DNA from: Halocaridina rubra
Taxonomy: Eukaryota; Arthropoda; Malacostraca; Decapoda; Atyidae
Length of the DNA stretch: 64,000 nt
Direction of reading: 5' to 3'
NCBI GenBank assembly: GCA_037179515.1
Contig: JAXCGZ010007566.1
Location: 7,501 to 71,500, forward strand
Both the position numbers and the translations under genes were made by a program. Below, one piece after another: positions 1 to 12,004 of the stretch; position 1 is the stretch's first letter; the number at the start of each line of letters is the position of its first letter. The notes below the pieces were generated by a model. That model searched no databases, was not told the origin of the DNA, and saw only the letters and a list, made by a program, of their open reading frames with translations.

Positions 1-15
1 GTTGCTGCCTTGTTG

Positions 16-16
<1 letters not shown>

Positions 17-70
<54 letters not shown>
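17..70. repeat. (CTA)n microsatellite
   Basis: Uninterrupted CTA triplets. The following 175 bases are AT-rich and show no gene. Confidence 0.95.
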
Positions 71-243
71 CCTTTCTTATTCAGATAATTGAGATAAGCA
101 CTTCCTTAACCTATCTCAGATTATTAGAATCCTTATTCAGTTTTCAAGCTCTTTTGACTATAATATAAAATAGGCGAGTTTTAGAGCAACCACTTTTCTC
201 TCAATTTTTTATTTAATACATATACCATTCAACCTTATTTCAT

Positions 244-357
<114 letters not shown>

Positions 358-398
358 GTGCGAAGTCTCTTAGCAGGCATATTATGCATGAACTGAGG

Positions 399-520
399 TT
401 AGTAAGGGCATACACTCAGGGGTAACGATTACATCTGCCAAAACAAGTCCTTCGTGAGAAGGCAAACGTCCTAGCCCTTAGTAGAAAAGGGAGTTCGTGA
501 CGTAAAAATCCGAATCCATT
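399..520. repeat. Left arm of a ~120-bp inverted repeat
   Basis: The reverse complement of this segment recurs at 2662-2779 with only a few mismatches and small gaps, about 2.1 kb away. The arms could be long terminal inverted repeats of a non-autonomous DNA element or two copies of a short repeat in opposite orientation. I see no clear target-site duplication outside the arms and no transposase between them. Confidence 0.8.
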
Positions 521-1229
521 CTTGTGTAATGGGATTCAACTTTGGCTTTCCATTTCCATAGGTATGCATACTATGTATAAGTTTTCAGGGGCTTGGAAAG
601 GACGTACACCATTAACACTAGAGTTATGTAATGAAAGGCGAAGGCAAGGGACTGTGGTAGCACCAGAGCCAGACTGTATACGTCATTTATTTCTTACTGG
701 GTTGATGATTATCGAGGCGAAAGTTTTTTATTTATTATTAAACTTGGGTGTGTCAAGTGTGTATAGAGCAGTCATTGTTCCAGAATTTTTAATTATAAGT
801 GAAGAAAACTATAAGTAAATGAATGAATAAATAAATAAATAGAATATCAATGAAATTAATAAATGAAATAAGATTTAAAGACATTCCCATTCTCAACATA
901 CTGTTAAATTCCCTTGCCAGACGAATATAATAAACAATTCTTCCTCTGCTTTATGTCTAACGAGATGGAAATTCGCGGCATAAGAATGAGAAATTGAACT
1001 CCGGAAGAGAAGACCCTCCCCAGGGATTTCATTTTCATTTATAACGAAAATAGTCACGGAGGGAAACGAAATTGTTATACGTGATGAATTAACTCCTGGC
1101 GTACTTCATCGCTGATAATAATAAGTGTTTCGAGACGTGTGGAGGGAATTAGAGGAGAGAATGGAGAATATATCTCTACTCCGTTCATTCGGTTAAGCTT
1201 TTTTTTTTTTAGCATATGATGCTCATACC

Positions 1230-1232
<3 letters not shown>
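521..1232. other. Interval with no recognisable gene
   Basis: AT-rich sequence between the left inverted-repeat arm and the CA microsatellites, with an 11-base T run near 1200. The short open frames have no recognisable domain. Confidence 0.6.
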
Positions 1233-1293
<61 letters not shown>

Positions 1294-1311
1294 TCATAGT
1301 TTAAAGGAAAA

Positions 1312-1378
<67 letters not shown>
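1233..1378. repeat. (CA)n microsatellite pair
   Basis: Two long CA tracts (about 1233-1292 and 1313-1378) separated by about 20 bases of unique sequence. The open frames through them give Cys-Val repeats and are not genes. Confidence 0.95.
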
Positions 1379-1379
<1 letters not shown>

Positions 1380-1380
<1 letters not shown>

Positions 1381-2661
1381 GAGGAAAGAGTTAAAGAAAG
1401 CTCCTCACACATCCATTTATTGAGGCCGAAACAGCATCATCCAGTAGGGAAAGATGGCCGTGCATCAAAATGATAATAGAATAAGAAAATGATGTTCTCT
1501 TTTGGAAAACAACCAAATGCGTCTCATCTATCAAAGTAATGTTGCCAATAGCAGTCATTCACATGATAAGGAAAGGAGCCCCAAAACACTCAAATAAATC
1601 TAAAAAGAAAGAAGATATCGACAACAACAATACATCGTGTCTTCGCTATCAGCCTCCTCGAGCTTTGTACAAGACTTGTGGGATCGGCTGGGGATTTGCA
1701 GCAAATTAATGCTGGAACCAAGATGGCGGCTTCGCTCCAAGTTCACTAATGATAATGGTCCCGCTGAGCCCTGTTGATGGGAGGGGGAATTGGCAACGCC
1801 GCTCTCGACATTTTCCACCAGATTTAGTCCAAAGCGAGTCTTAATAAACCTCATATTGTTCGTAATGCCAGGAAAAGTTATGGGTGCTTTGTTTAAAATG
1901 GTATTCTTTGGAAAGTCCTTTAAGTGTCTGTTAAGGAAGAGATAGTTTTAATTAATGATAAACGATAGAGTTAGTCTGTGATCGAAACTTAAAAAGAACA
2001 CTACCTTCTGGAGCATCTTGGAGAGCGGTAAGCGGGTGTTCTAGTAGGATTTGTTGGAGCTGTCTACTTTACAACAACTTAGGGAGACTTCGTTTCAATT
2101 AATGGCCTGCTTCTCTCCTTTTTACCAAGGCGCTACGATGGAAAATGAGAATTAATTGTTGGTTGCAAGTGGAAGATTTCTGCTTGGAGTGTGCGAACGT
2201 GACTCCCCGAGGGAAATAAGAGGAGTAAAGAGCTCTTGTGGAGAAGATCCAAGAGGACGAAGTTAAGTAAAAAGTTTTGACAAAGGAGAAAGAGATACAA
2301 TAGTTAGAGAGGGACTGTGGGTACAAATTGAAGAAACTGATATACAATAGAGAGGAGTAAGAAAATGGAGGAGAATAAATGAAACAATTCTCAATATAAA
2401 AACAAAAGAGAGACTGATGAAAGGGAGACTAAATTAGAAGCAAGTGGGTGGGGTTTATCTTTTTTTTTTATATATTAACTGCCATATATCTAAGACAAGA
2501 ACAAAATATATGTAGCTGGAGGAAGTTAATGCTAAAAACTGACAGACTGTATGGAAAGGTAAAAGGAAGAGAGATTATCATGGAAGAGAGCCAACAATTT
2601 CCACTACACCGCGATGGAAAAGGGCACGTTTTCGAGCGGATGATCGTCTTAAAAAGGATGG
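1380..2661. other. Interval with no recognised gene
   Basis: Contains an 84-codon minus-strand frame at 1600-1854 of mixed composition, which I do not recognise. It has no convincing domain and may be chance or part of an undescribed repeat. The rest is AT- and purine-rich. Confidence 0.4.
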
Positions 2662-2779
2662 ATGGATTCGGTTTTACGTCACGAACTCCCTTTTCTACTA
2701 AGGGCTAGGACGGTTGCCTTCTTACGAAGGACTTGTTTTGGCAGATGTAATCGTTACCCTGAGTGTATGCCCTTACTAA
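2662..2779. repeat. Right arm of the ~120-bp inverted repeat
   Basis: Reverse-complement partner of 399-520. The outer end (CCCTTACTAA) matches the outer end of the left arm (TTAGTAAGGG). Confidence 0.8.
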
Positions 2780-2888
2780 AAAGCGGGAGACTTTTTCGGA
2801 AATTTTGGAAGACACCAGCATCCACCTCAAGATAATTATTGGAATTAGTGACTAAAAGTTCTAAAGAGCAAATGAAAATCCTTTAAAT

Positions 2889-5113
2889 AGACAAACAAAC
2901 AAACAAAACAAACAAACATTTATTTCCATTTTGTACAATGGTTATTCAACATTAATAGTAACTTATAAGTAGACATGTAATTAAACTAATAAATAAGAGG
3001 GTTAGACATATAGTTAAATTAAATGTAGCTTTCATAGAAAATAATAATGCTGTAATAAAAATGTTAACAATAATGTTAATAATAAAGTAGTAAGTATGCC
3101 ACTAGATACAGGATCGTTATTATCGGCATCATTTCCATATTTGTTTCCTTACAGTGAGAATAATTAGTTCTTAATGAGCAGCAATTATTTGTCCAAAATA
3201 AAACTATATAGTTTGCCTTTGAAAGCTGTGAAGGAGGATGCATTTTTAAGATGCTCTGGAATATTATTCCAGAGTGTTGGCCCTTTGATAGTGATCATCT
3301 TTGAACCTGCTTCTGTTTTTGTTCTGTGAATAAAGAGCTTACTGCTCTGTCTTGTGTTGGTTCCCCTTATATCCCTGACTGTTTTTAAATCAAATAGCCA
3401 GCTAGGATAATGATGGTCCAAAATTTTGAATACAAAAACATAAATAGCATAAGCGACCTTATTTTCTGCCCGCAGCCACCCAAGTTTATTGAGAGCTGGT
3501 GTGATGTGGTCATATTTTCTTATTCCTCCCAGGGCAACTCGAGCTGCAAAATTAATAAGCTTCTGTATTCTGTTTATCTGAGTCTTAGTGGTAGCTCCCC
3601 AAACAGTTGAGCAGTAATTAATGTGACTTAGGGCTAGAGATTCAACAACAGTTATTCGAGTGGTAGTCTCAAAATTGTCTTTTATACGTGATTAGTACAT
3701 TAGTGTTCCTGTAACCTTTTTGCATACTTTATCTATGTGGGAATCAAACAACATGTGGTTATCAAAGTGAATTGCTAGGTTTTTGACTGTTTTGCTAGGT
3801 GTGATAATATTGTCGCAAAAATTAATTGTTGTGTTTTCTGGAATTTGTGCTATGTAGAACCTTGAACCAATAAATATGCACTGTGTTTTACTTTCGTTAA
3901 TTAACAGCCCAATTTCTTGGAAATAGGTTTTAATTTTTGACAGAGTGTTTTCTGCTCTTAAAGTTAGCTCTGGGAGATTATTAATATCACCACTAAGGAG
4001 TAGTTGAGTGTCATCTGCATATTGTACGACTAGACAGTCAGAAATGAAAGAAGATAGATCATTTACGTAAATGGAGAAGAGGATAGGACCAAGTACTGAT
4101 CCCTGTGGAACACCAAATGATACATTTTTTGGCACAGAGATAATGTTGTTAAGACGTATGGACTGTTTACGATTAGATAGATACTCGCTAAACCAGCTTG
4201 GATCAATATTTAAGTTAATACATTTACTTAAAAGAATTTCATGGTTTACACTGTCGAAGGCTTTTGATAAGTCTAATAATATAAGCAAAGATATTTTTTT
4301 CATATCTATATTATTATATATACTATTCGTAACTTTAAGCAGTGCAGTTTCCGTAGAGAGTTTTGGTCTGAAACCATGTTGGTTAATCGTTAGTAGTCTA
4401 TTTGATTCTAAATATGACATAAGTTGGCATGCAACAATTTTTTCTAATATTTTAGAGAAAATGGGTAGCAGGGAAATGGGACGATAGTTTGTCACATCTT
4501 CTCTGTCCCCCTTTTTATGCAGAGGTATTACATGTGATATTTTCCAAGAGTCAGGAAACTTTTTAGTAACAATGGAAGTGTTCATAATAGTTAGAATATA
4601 GGATGCAATCATGGGTAGAGCATCTTTGATGAACTGAAACGGTATACCATCTGAACCATAAGAGCCAGAGTTTCTTAGGCTCTTTATGGTAAGAATTAGG
4701 GTAGCACAATCGATAGGATTTATCTTGAAGTACTCTCTTGTGTATTCATTGGAAGAATTGTCATTTAAGCAATTACTCATATTCACTGAGTTGATGTTTT
4801 CTTGAGTTTTTTCATATGTATTTTTGCCAACGTTAGCAAAATAGTTATTAAAGTTATCTGCTTTGTCTTTCAACTCCGTAATATTTTCATAACTTTCTTA
4901 GGTACTCTTTTCATTTGGTATCATGCTTCTTATCACTTTCCATGTTGCTGCTGTATCATGTCTAGAGTCATTAAATTGTTTTTTGTAAAAGTCTTTTTTA
5001 CTTACACTGATGAGAGATCTGACACGTTTCTTTTCTGTTTTATAACGTTCTCGGAGAGTCATATCATATCTATTCATTTTTAGCTCTTTTTGTATTTGAT
5101 TTCTGATTTGCAC
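2889..5113 (-). mobile_element. LINE-A copy A1, 5'-truncated non-LTR retrotransposon
   Basis: Minus-strand element. Its 3' end (low coordinates) has the family 3' UTR and an AAAC/TTTG repeat tail (about 2890-2918), the same as copies A2 (ends 21750) and A3 (begins 55520). Homology to A3 stops at about 5113, so the endonuclease and ORF1 were lost by 5' truncation. I could not identify a target-site duplication. Confidence 0.9.
3185..5113 (-). pseudogene. LINE-A1 ORF2 fragment (reverse transcriptase)
   Basis: One continuous minus-strand frame carries the reverse transcriptase and C-terminal region of the LINE-A polyprotein. RT blocks read in order are [50 protein letters not shown] and the catalytic YADD. 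The frame is broken only by two nonsense codons, at about 4898-4900 and 3692-3694; other LINE-A copies have sense codons there. The endonuclease half is absent. It is a dead 5'-truncated copy, although its YADD box is intact, unlike that of A3. The clade is not assigned; the block pattern fits the Jockey/CR1 group of APE-type LINEs. Confidence 0.9.
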
Positions 5114-5130
5114 ATATTTATATGTCTTAT

Positions 5131-5385
5131 GCCGCTTTCACACCGAAGTGGCACGTCGCACGTGGCACGCCAGTTGAAAACGAACATCCAGAAATACGTG
5201 AAACCCCTCACACAGAAGTGGAGTGACACGTCCCATGTCCCACGCGCGAATGGCGACGCAAGTCCCACGTGGCACATGGGACATATCACGCCACTTCTGT
5301 GTGAAAGGTTTCATATATTTCCGGATGTTCGTTTTCAACTGGCGTGCCACGTGGTATGCCTCGTGCCACTTTGCTGTGAAAGCGG
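5131..5385. mobile_element. Foldback (long-palindrome) MITE
   Basis: The two halves are imperfect reverse complements along almost their whole length. The outer ends are CCGCTTTCACA and TGTGAAAGCGG; inner matching blocks include GTTGAAAACGAACATCC against GGATGTTCGTTTTCAAC and CACACAGAAGTGG against CCACTTCTGTGTG. The centre is a short GC-rich spacer near 5245-5270. The flanks carry TCTTA on both sides, a possible target duplication. It directly abuts the truncated end of LINE-A1. No coding capacity. Confidence 0.85.
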
Positions 5386-5745
5386 TCTTACTGGGCGTAA
5401 ATTTTGCTCAGTAGTGTTTAAAGTATGTCGTAAAAGAGGATAACTCTTTCTGGGCTTAAAATTTATAGAAATTTGGTATTGTGCAAATTATGTCGTAATA
5501 TATACGGGATATATCTGTCTTATTGGGCTTAAAGTTTACTAAGCTTTGTTCAGTAGCATTTAAATCATGTCGTACCAAATAAAGGATAAATCTGTCTTAC
5601 TGAGCTCAAAATTTTCTAAACTTTATTAAGAAAAATATATCATACTGGGCTTAAGATCTACAAACTTTTGCTCAGTATATGTTTCAAGTTCGTCGTCATA
5701 GATGCAGGATAAATCTGACTTGCTGAGCTTAATTCATGTGAATAG
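5386..5745. repeat. Degenerate tandem repeat, ~50-75 bp period
   Basis: About six diverged units, each with a core like CTTACTGGGCTTAAA followed by a GCTCAGTA-like block and TATGTCGTA. Cores lie near 5388, 5449, 5518, 5595, 5641 and 5717. The spacing is irregular, so this is an old decayed satellite. Confidence 0.65.
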
Positions 5746-5924
5746 CTTCATAACTATATATTTCATATCCATCAATTAAATTCAAAACTTTCGAAGCAAC
5801 TTATATCTGTTACGACATCATTTAAACACTGTTAAGCTAAGCTTTGTAAACTTTAAAGAGAAAAAAAGATGGAAGCGTTTCTCTGATTGATTTGTAGACG
5901 ATCTCCATTTCTAAAGCTTATTAT

Positions 5925-6200
5925 TGGGAGGCGACTAACGCGGGTTTGAACCCACCGCTGGGCGTTTGAAGGGTATCAAACTTTAAGGGGGGTTTACACG
6001 GTCAAACGGTTCGTCGAACGCGGTTTGACAGACAAGTGTTTGAAGTGATGCTCGAACGTGTGAACGGGGTATTTGGTTGTCGAACACGTTCGACAAACGT
6101 GTTCGACAACCAAATACCCCGTTCAGCACCGTCGTGCCAGTTCACCATTATTCGAATGGGGACTATTTGTGACACATAAAAAAGTGCATTGACAGCATCC
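5925..6200 (+). mobile_element. tRNA-derived SINE remnant split by a MITE
   Basis: Segment 5930-5985 carries a B-box-like GGGTTTGAACCC and aligns with the body of the SINE at 21753-21925 (shared ACTAACGCG, GGGCGTT and AAGGGTATC blocks). The matching 3' part (GGGGACTATTTGTGACACA) resumes near 6156 after the MITE at 5992-6125. The A-box half is not visible. Confidence 0.5.
5992..6125. mobile_element. GTTTACACGG-type MITE, rearranged copy with a 30-bp hairpin
   Basis: Begins with the same 20-base terminal repeat family as the MITE at 7094-7229 and aligns with that element in reverse orientation. Its second terminal repeat is replaced: bases 6061-6090 and 6096-6125 form a perfect 30-bp stem with a 5-base loop, duplicating internal sequence instead of ending in the expected terminus. 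Confidence 0.8.
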
Positions 6201-6633
6201 ATTGGTCATTCGTATCAACATTACAATTTCCATTGACTCTCAGGATTCAGTAATAAATAAATGCAATAATAAAAAAAAAAACATGATTGCGAATCCTTGT
6301 GTGTGTGGTTTTTTTTTCTTTTTCTTTAAGCGAGAGCTTCTATCAGAACCTGAACTTAAAATGATACTGTTTCACCACTGATCCCCACATATTGATATAC
6401 TCGCTGAAACTGCTGACTTGACAGGGTTACAACACGAGGAGCGAATTACTCTCTCTTTCTTTAACCCAAGTAGCTTTTGACCAAAAAGAAACTGTATGAA
6501 CTATACCTCAAGGAGTTGAAATCTGAACACTCTGAGTAGGAGCCAGACTCCCTCACCACTGAGCACAAAAGGATTATATTCAACTTTTAGTCTTTAATTA
6601 CAGCAATGTTACTTGTAATTGGCGAATATCATC

Positions 6634-6815
<182 letters not shown>

Positions 6816-6904
6816 CTCGCGTGCATTTCTCCACTGTCCATTTGTTAAGTCTGATAGCATCTCACATATGGTAAAATGTAAAACGTGTTGACATTATCAC
6901 TTTA

Positions 6905-7072
6905 TGTTGGTAGCACAAGCGACACCCGCCACATCTGACTACGTGGAGAGATATGAGAGAACTTGAGGTACCAGGAGTCGAATCTTGATTGTGATGATAA
7001 GGAAAGCCTCATCCTCGTATGGATTCACAAAAGCCACAAATGTACGCGTTAGTCCACAAAGCCATGGAAGAT
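6905..7072 (-). mobile_element. tRNA-derived SINE (copy 1 of a pair)
   Basis: Reading the minus strand, an A-box-like block (GGCTTTGTGGACTAACGCG) near 7045-7065 is followed by a B-box-like GATTCGACTCC near 6980. The tail contains CACGTAGTCAGATGT, shared with the second copy at 7236-7372. The head is too diverged for a functional tRNA. Confidence 0.6.
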
Positions 7073-7093
7073 CCCTCTGGAGTATAAAGGGCT

Positions 7094-7229
7094 GTTTACA
7101 CGGTCAAACGGTTGTCGAACACGTTTGACAAACGTGTTCGACAACCAAATACCCCGTTCACACGTTCGAACATCACTTCAAACACTTGTCTGTCGAACCG
7201 CGTTCGACGAACCGTTTGACCGTGTAAAC
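7094..7229. mobile_element. 136-bp MITE with perfect 20-bp TIRs
   Basis: Ends are GTTTACACGGTCAAACGGTT and its exact reverse complement (7094-7113 and 7210-7229). The interior also has a palindrome at about 7111-7147 built on GGTTGTCGAACACG. No coding capacity. It separates two copies of one SINE. The superfamily is not evident from the ends, and a target duplication is not clear. Confidence 0.85.
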
Positions 7230-7235
7230 CCCTCT

Positions 7236-7372
7236 CAAGACGACAGTAAATACATCTGACTACGTGGTAAGATCCACGTGCTTATCTAAGGAGCAGGAAT
7301 CGAACCCTGACCCTACTTCTCATGTGTTCGCAAAATTCATGTATAAACGGCTCAGTCCACTAGGTCATGAGA
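7236..7372 (-). mobile_element. tRNA-derived SINE (copy 2 of a pair)
   Basis: Same family and orientation as 6905-7072. Reading the minus strand, the A-box region is GACCTAGTGGACTGAGCCG near 7365-7347 and the B box is GGGTTCGATTCC near 7300. It shares the ACATCTGACTACGTGG block with copy 1. Confidence 0.65.
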
Positions 7373-7379
7373 AATATAT

Positions 7380-7623
7380 GGTGTCCCAAAAGTTATTGTG
7401 CATAGTTTTTTTTTCTACAGGAGTTACTTTATAGTTTTTTTTTTTTCAGAAACAAATGCTGTACACCTACAGATTAATATTGCTGCACCGTAACTTCGTG
7501 AACAAAAATTAAACATTAATGCACACTAAGTTTTGTGGCGGAAAAATAATTAAACACAGATCAACAGCAATATTTATTAGGGAAGACAAAAACATGACTT
7601 TACAGTAACTTTAGGAACACCCT
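7380..7623. mobile_element. ~244-bp mariner-like MITE
   Basis: The left end GGTGTCCCAAAAGTTA is the imperfect inverse of the right end TAACTTTAGGAACACC. The ends resemble mariner-type terminal repeats. Only AT-rich non-coding sequence lies between them. Confidence 0.65.
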
Positions 7624-7743
7624 GCATAAGTCAATAACCTATTCTTATATTATTTACAAAAATTACAAACACATTTTTGTTAGTTAAATGTATATTTAAA
7701 TAACTTTTTTCACTTGGACTTATTTTGTAGCAGTACAAGGAGT

Positions 7744-7745
<2 letters not shown>

Positions 7746-7822
<77 letters not shown>
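7746..7822. repeat. (GA)n microsatellite
   Basis: Uninterrupted GA dinucleotides; the frame through it reads Arg-Glu. Confidence 0.95.
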
Positions 7823-7825
<3 letters not shown>

Positions 7826-7984
7826 CAGTAAAGGGAAAAGTATTTCGAATATCGGATGTCTCGAGATGTTATCAATGCCAGCTCAAAGTTCATAATGGAA
7901 TGGCCGGAGGAAAAGGGTTAGAAAAGAAAGCACCTCTGGACATTTTAGTTATTTGCTGTTTCTGTGAATGAATAAACAAGGTTT

Positions 7985-8350
7985 AATGCATGCATGCATG
8001 CATACATACATACATACATACATACATACATACATACATACATACATACATACATACATACATACATACATAAATTCATTCATTCATTCATTCATTCATT
8101 CATTCATTCATTCATTCATACATACATACATACATACATACATACATACATACATACATACATACATACATTCATTCATTCATTCATTCATTCATTCATT
8201 CATTCATTCATTCATACATCATACATACATACATACATACATACATACATACATACATACATACATACATACATACATACATACATACATACATACATAC
8301 ATACATACATACATACATACATACATACATACATACATACATACATACAT
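7985..8350. repeat. Higher-order (CATA)n/(TTCA)n microsatellite
   Basis: Blocks of CATA alternate with blocks of TTCA: CATA to ~8070, TTCA ~8074-8118, CATA ~8119-8170, TTCA ~8171-8214, then CATA to 8350. The composite CATA+TTCA block of about 97 bp is present twice. It has no stop codons in some frames, so it fuses open reading frames with the adjoining LINE; this is not evidence of a gene. Confidence 0.95.
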
Positions 8351-11107
8351 AAGGACTTCAGAATACTAAGGGTTGAAAGATCTGAGAGGACTGGTGGAGG
8401 GATAGCACTGCTCATAAGTGAAAGGATTCAAGTTGAAGAAATAAACTTGGCTATAGAAAGTGAGTTCAAGGAATTTCTTGTTGCTCGCATAAATACTGGG
8501 TCAGAGAGCATTATAATAACTGTTGTATATAACCCACCAAGGAACCAAAATAGGCTTGAAGTTTATGAGGAAAGTCATATAGGTACTATTGAAGTCATAA
8601 ACTCAGTTGTTAACATGGCACTGGAAAAAAAATTTTGGATTTTGATTATGGGAGACTTTAATCATAAAGAGATAGATTGGATAAATCTTGACCCACACAG
8701 TGGTGAGGACTCATGCGGGGCAAGATTCCTAGATTGCGTACAAGGAAATTTCCTACACCAACATGTAATGGAACCAACAAGGGCCAGGGGTGGGGATGAG
8801 CCATCACTACTTGATCTAGTGTTCACAGATAATGTGTTGGATATTGAAAAAATTGAGTATGAACCACCAATTGGAAAGAGTGACCACTGTGTGTTGTTGA
8901 TGGAGTATATCATTGAAGATATTCTTCCTGAGAGTAGAGGCACTGAGGACATGAGGAGGAACTATCCGAAAGGAGATTACATCAAAATGAATGAGCTTTT
9001 TGCAGTTATTGACTGGAGAACCTTATTTTACAACAAATCTGTACAAGAAATGTATGACATCTTTTGTGAGAAATATGGGAAGATAGTAGATTGCTGCATA
9101 CCTGTCACCAAAGTAGGTGTAATTCATGCCAGAGAGAAATGGTTCGATAATGGGTGTAAAAGAGTTAAGGAGTGGAAAGACAAATGCTGGAAAAGGTATA
9201 GGAGGAGAAAAAACATAAATGCCTGGCAAACCTACAAAAGAGCAAGAAATGACTACCTCAGTAAAAGGAGAGAGGCAGAGAGAGACTATGAGAGGGACAT
9301 CACCAGGAAAGCTAAAGAAAATCCCAAGCTTTTCCACAGCTTTATCAGAGGAAAACTGAAGGTAAAAGAACAGGTTTTAAGGCTAAAGAGAGCGGATGGA
9401 AGCATCACTGAGATGGATGAAGAGATCTGCAAAGAATTGAACAAGGAGTTTCAGTCAGTATTAACAGTAGAAAATACCCTACCCCCTCAGATTGCAGCAG
9501 ATAGAAGCTCAAGGGCCGGTATTAGAGAACATCAACCTTACAGCCACAGAGGTATGCAAAGCGCTGATGGATTTAGTTGTTCATAAAGCTACAGGTCCTG
9601 ATGACATATCCCCTCATGTGCTTAAAAAATGAGCAAACTCAATATCAGTGGCACTAAGTATCATATTTAAAAAGTCACTGGAGTCAGGGGAGATTCCAAG
9701 ATGCTGGAAACAAGCAAATGTGATACCTGTCTTCAAAAAGGGAAGGAGGGATACGGCTCTGAACTATAGACCAGTTTCCTTGACCAGCATAGTTTGCAAA
9801 GTTATGGAGAAACTACTAAGGAAATATATCTCTCTTCACTTGGAATCCTTCAACTTTTTGTCAGTGAGGCAACATGGCTTCAGAGAAGGTAGATCAACAG
9901 TAACAAACTTATTAGAATTTTATGATGAGGTAAGTCAAATCTTACAGGAAAGAGAGGGCTGGGCAGATTGCATATTCCTAGACTTCCAGAAAGCGTTTGA
10001 CACTGTTCCACATGAGAGACTTATTAGGAAACTGCAAGCAATGGGTAGAATAGGTGGAAATGCTTTGGAATGGATAAAAACTTACTTAGAAGGCAGGAAA
10101 CAGAGGGTTAGAGTAAGACACTCAGTGTCTGAATGGAGAAGAGTTAGTAGTGGAGTTCCACAGGGTTCAGTTTTAGGGCCACTTTTGTTCCTTGTATATG
10201 TAAATGACCTACCAGAGTCTGTAAATTCATTCATGAATATGTTTGCAGATGATGCAAAGATTGTGAGGAGAGTAAAAAACGAGAACAATGGTAGAGAACT
10301 TCAGGAGGATCTAAATAATCTGCATGAGTGGTCAGAAAAGTGGCTAATGAAATTCAATACTTCAAAATGTAAGGTAATGAGAATGGGTACAAGTGCAAGA
10401 AGGCCCAAGCTTGACTACTCGGTGGCTGGAGTACAACTTCAAGAGACAGAAAATGGGAGAGATCTAGGAGTAAACATACTGGCAGATTTGTCTTCAGAAA
10501 TACATATAAATGGCATAGTAAGGGTAGCATATGCATTCTTATCAAATGTAAGGGTAGCCTTCAGGCACATGGACAAGGAAATGTTCAGAAATATTTGTGT
10601 AACCTATGTGAGGCCAAAACTCGAATATGTAGCCCCCTTTTGGAATCCACACTTGAAAAAGCATATAGCTAAGCTTGAAAAAGCTCAAAGACATGCCACG
10701 AAACTGGTGCCAGAAATACGCAATCTCAGTTATGATGAGAGGCTGAGGGAATTAGACTTACCATCACTCGAAGCTGGAAGATTGAGGGGGGATATTGTGA
10801 CAGTCTTTAAATTCCTTCATGGTTATGATAGAGTGGATAGGGATCGATATTTTGATATGGCTGGCTCTAGAACTGAGGTCATAGTTTGAAGCTTCGTAAG
10901 AAAACTTCTTTGCAGGATGTAAGGAAATACTTTTTCAGTGTAAGAGTAGTTGATAATTGGAATTGGCTAAGCGAAGAGGTAGTTAATGCTATGTCAATCC
11001 ATAGTTTTAAGGACAGGTATGATAAGTATCACTAAGTATAAAATGGAACCGATGAGGAGACGGGAAGATACGAGCTTTGGGCTCTTTCCCGTAAACACAA
11101 TTAGGTA
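8350..11107 (+). mobile_element. LINE-B copy B1 (CR1/L2-like), 5'-truncated in microsatellite
   Basis: Homology to LINE-B3 starts at the last CATA unit (TAAGGACTTCAG) within the endonuclease domain. It ends with the family 3' UTR hairpin and CACAATTAGGTAA tail at about 11107, followed by (TA)n. ORF1 and the start of the endonuclease are missing. Confidence 0.9.
8352..11034 (+). pseudogene. LINE-B1 ORF2 remnant (endonuclease + reverse transcriptase)
   Basis: Endonuclease motifs (MGDFNHKEIDW, GKSDHCVLL) are followed by the linker, RT blocks ([60 protein letters not shown]) and the conserved C-terminal region. Compared with B3 there is a one-base insertion near 9495 (GCAGCAGATAG for GCAGTGATAG), a Cys-to-stop change near 9629, and a one-base deletion near 10874 that ends the downstream frame early. 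The RT block itself (9648-10889) stays open. It is a dead copy whose apparent N-terminus in the upstream open frame is microsatellite. Confidence 0.9.
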
Positions 11108-11115
11108 AATTATTC

Positions 11116-12002
<887 letters not shown>

Positions 12003-12004
<2 letters not shown>

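Noticed and set aside
5090..5443. Overlapping open frames on both strands with similar proteins
   Set aside because: They arise because the foldback element is near-palindromic, so both strands read alike.
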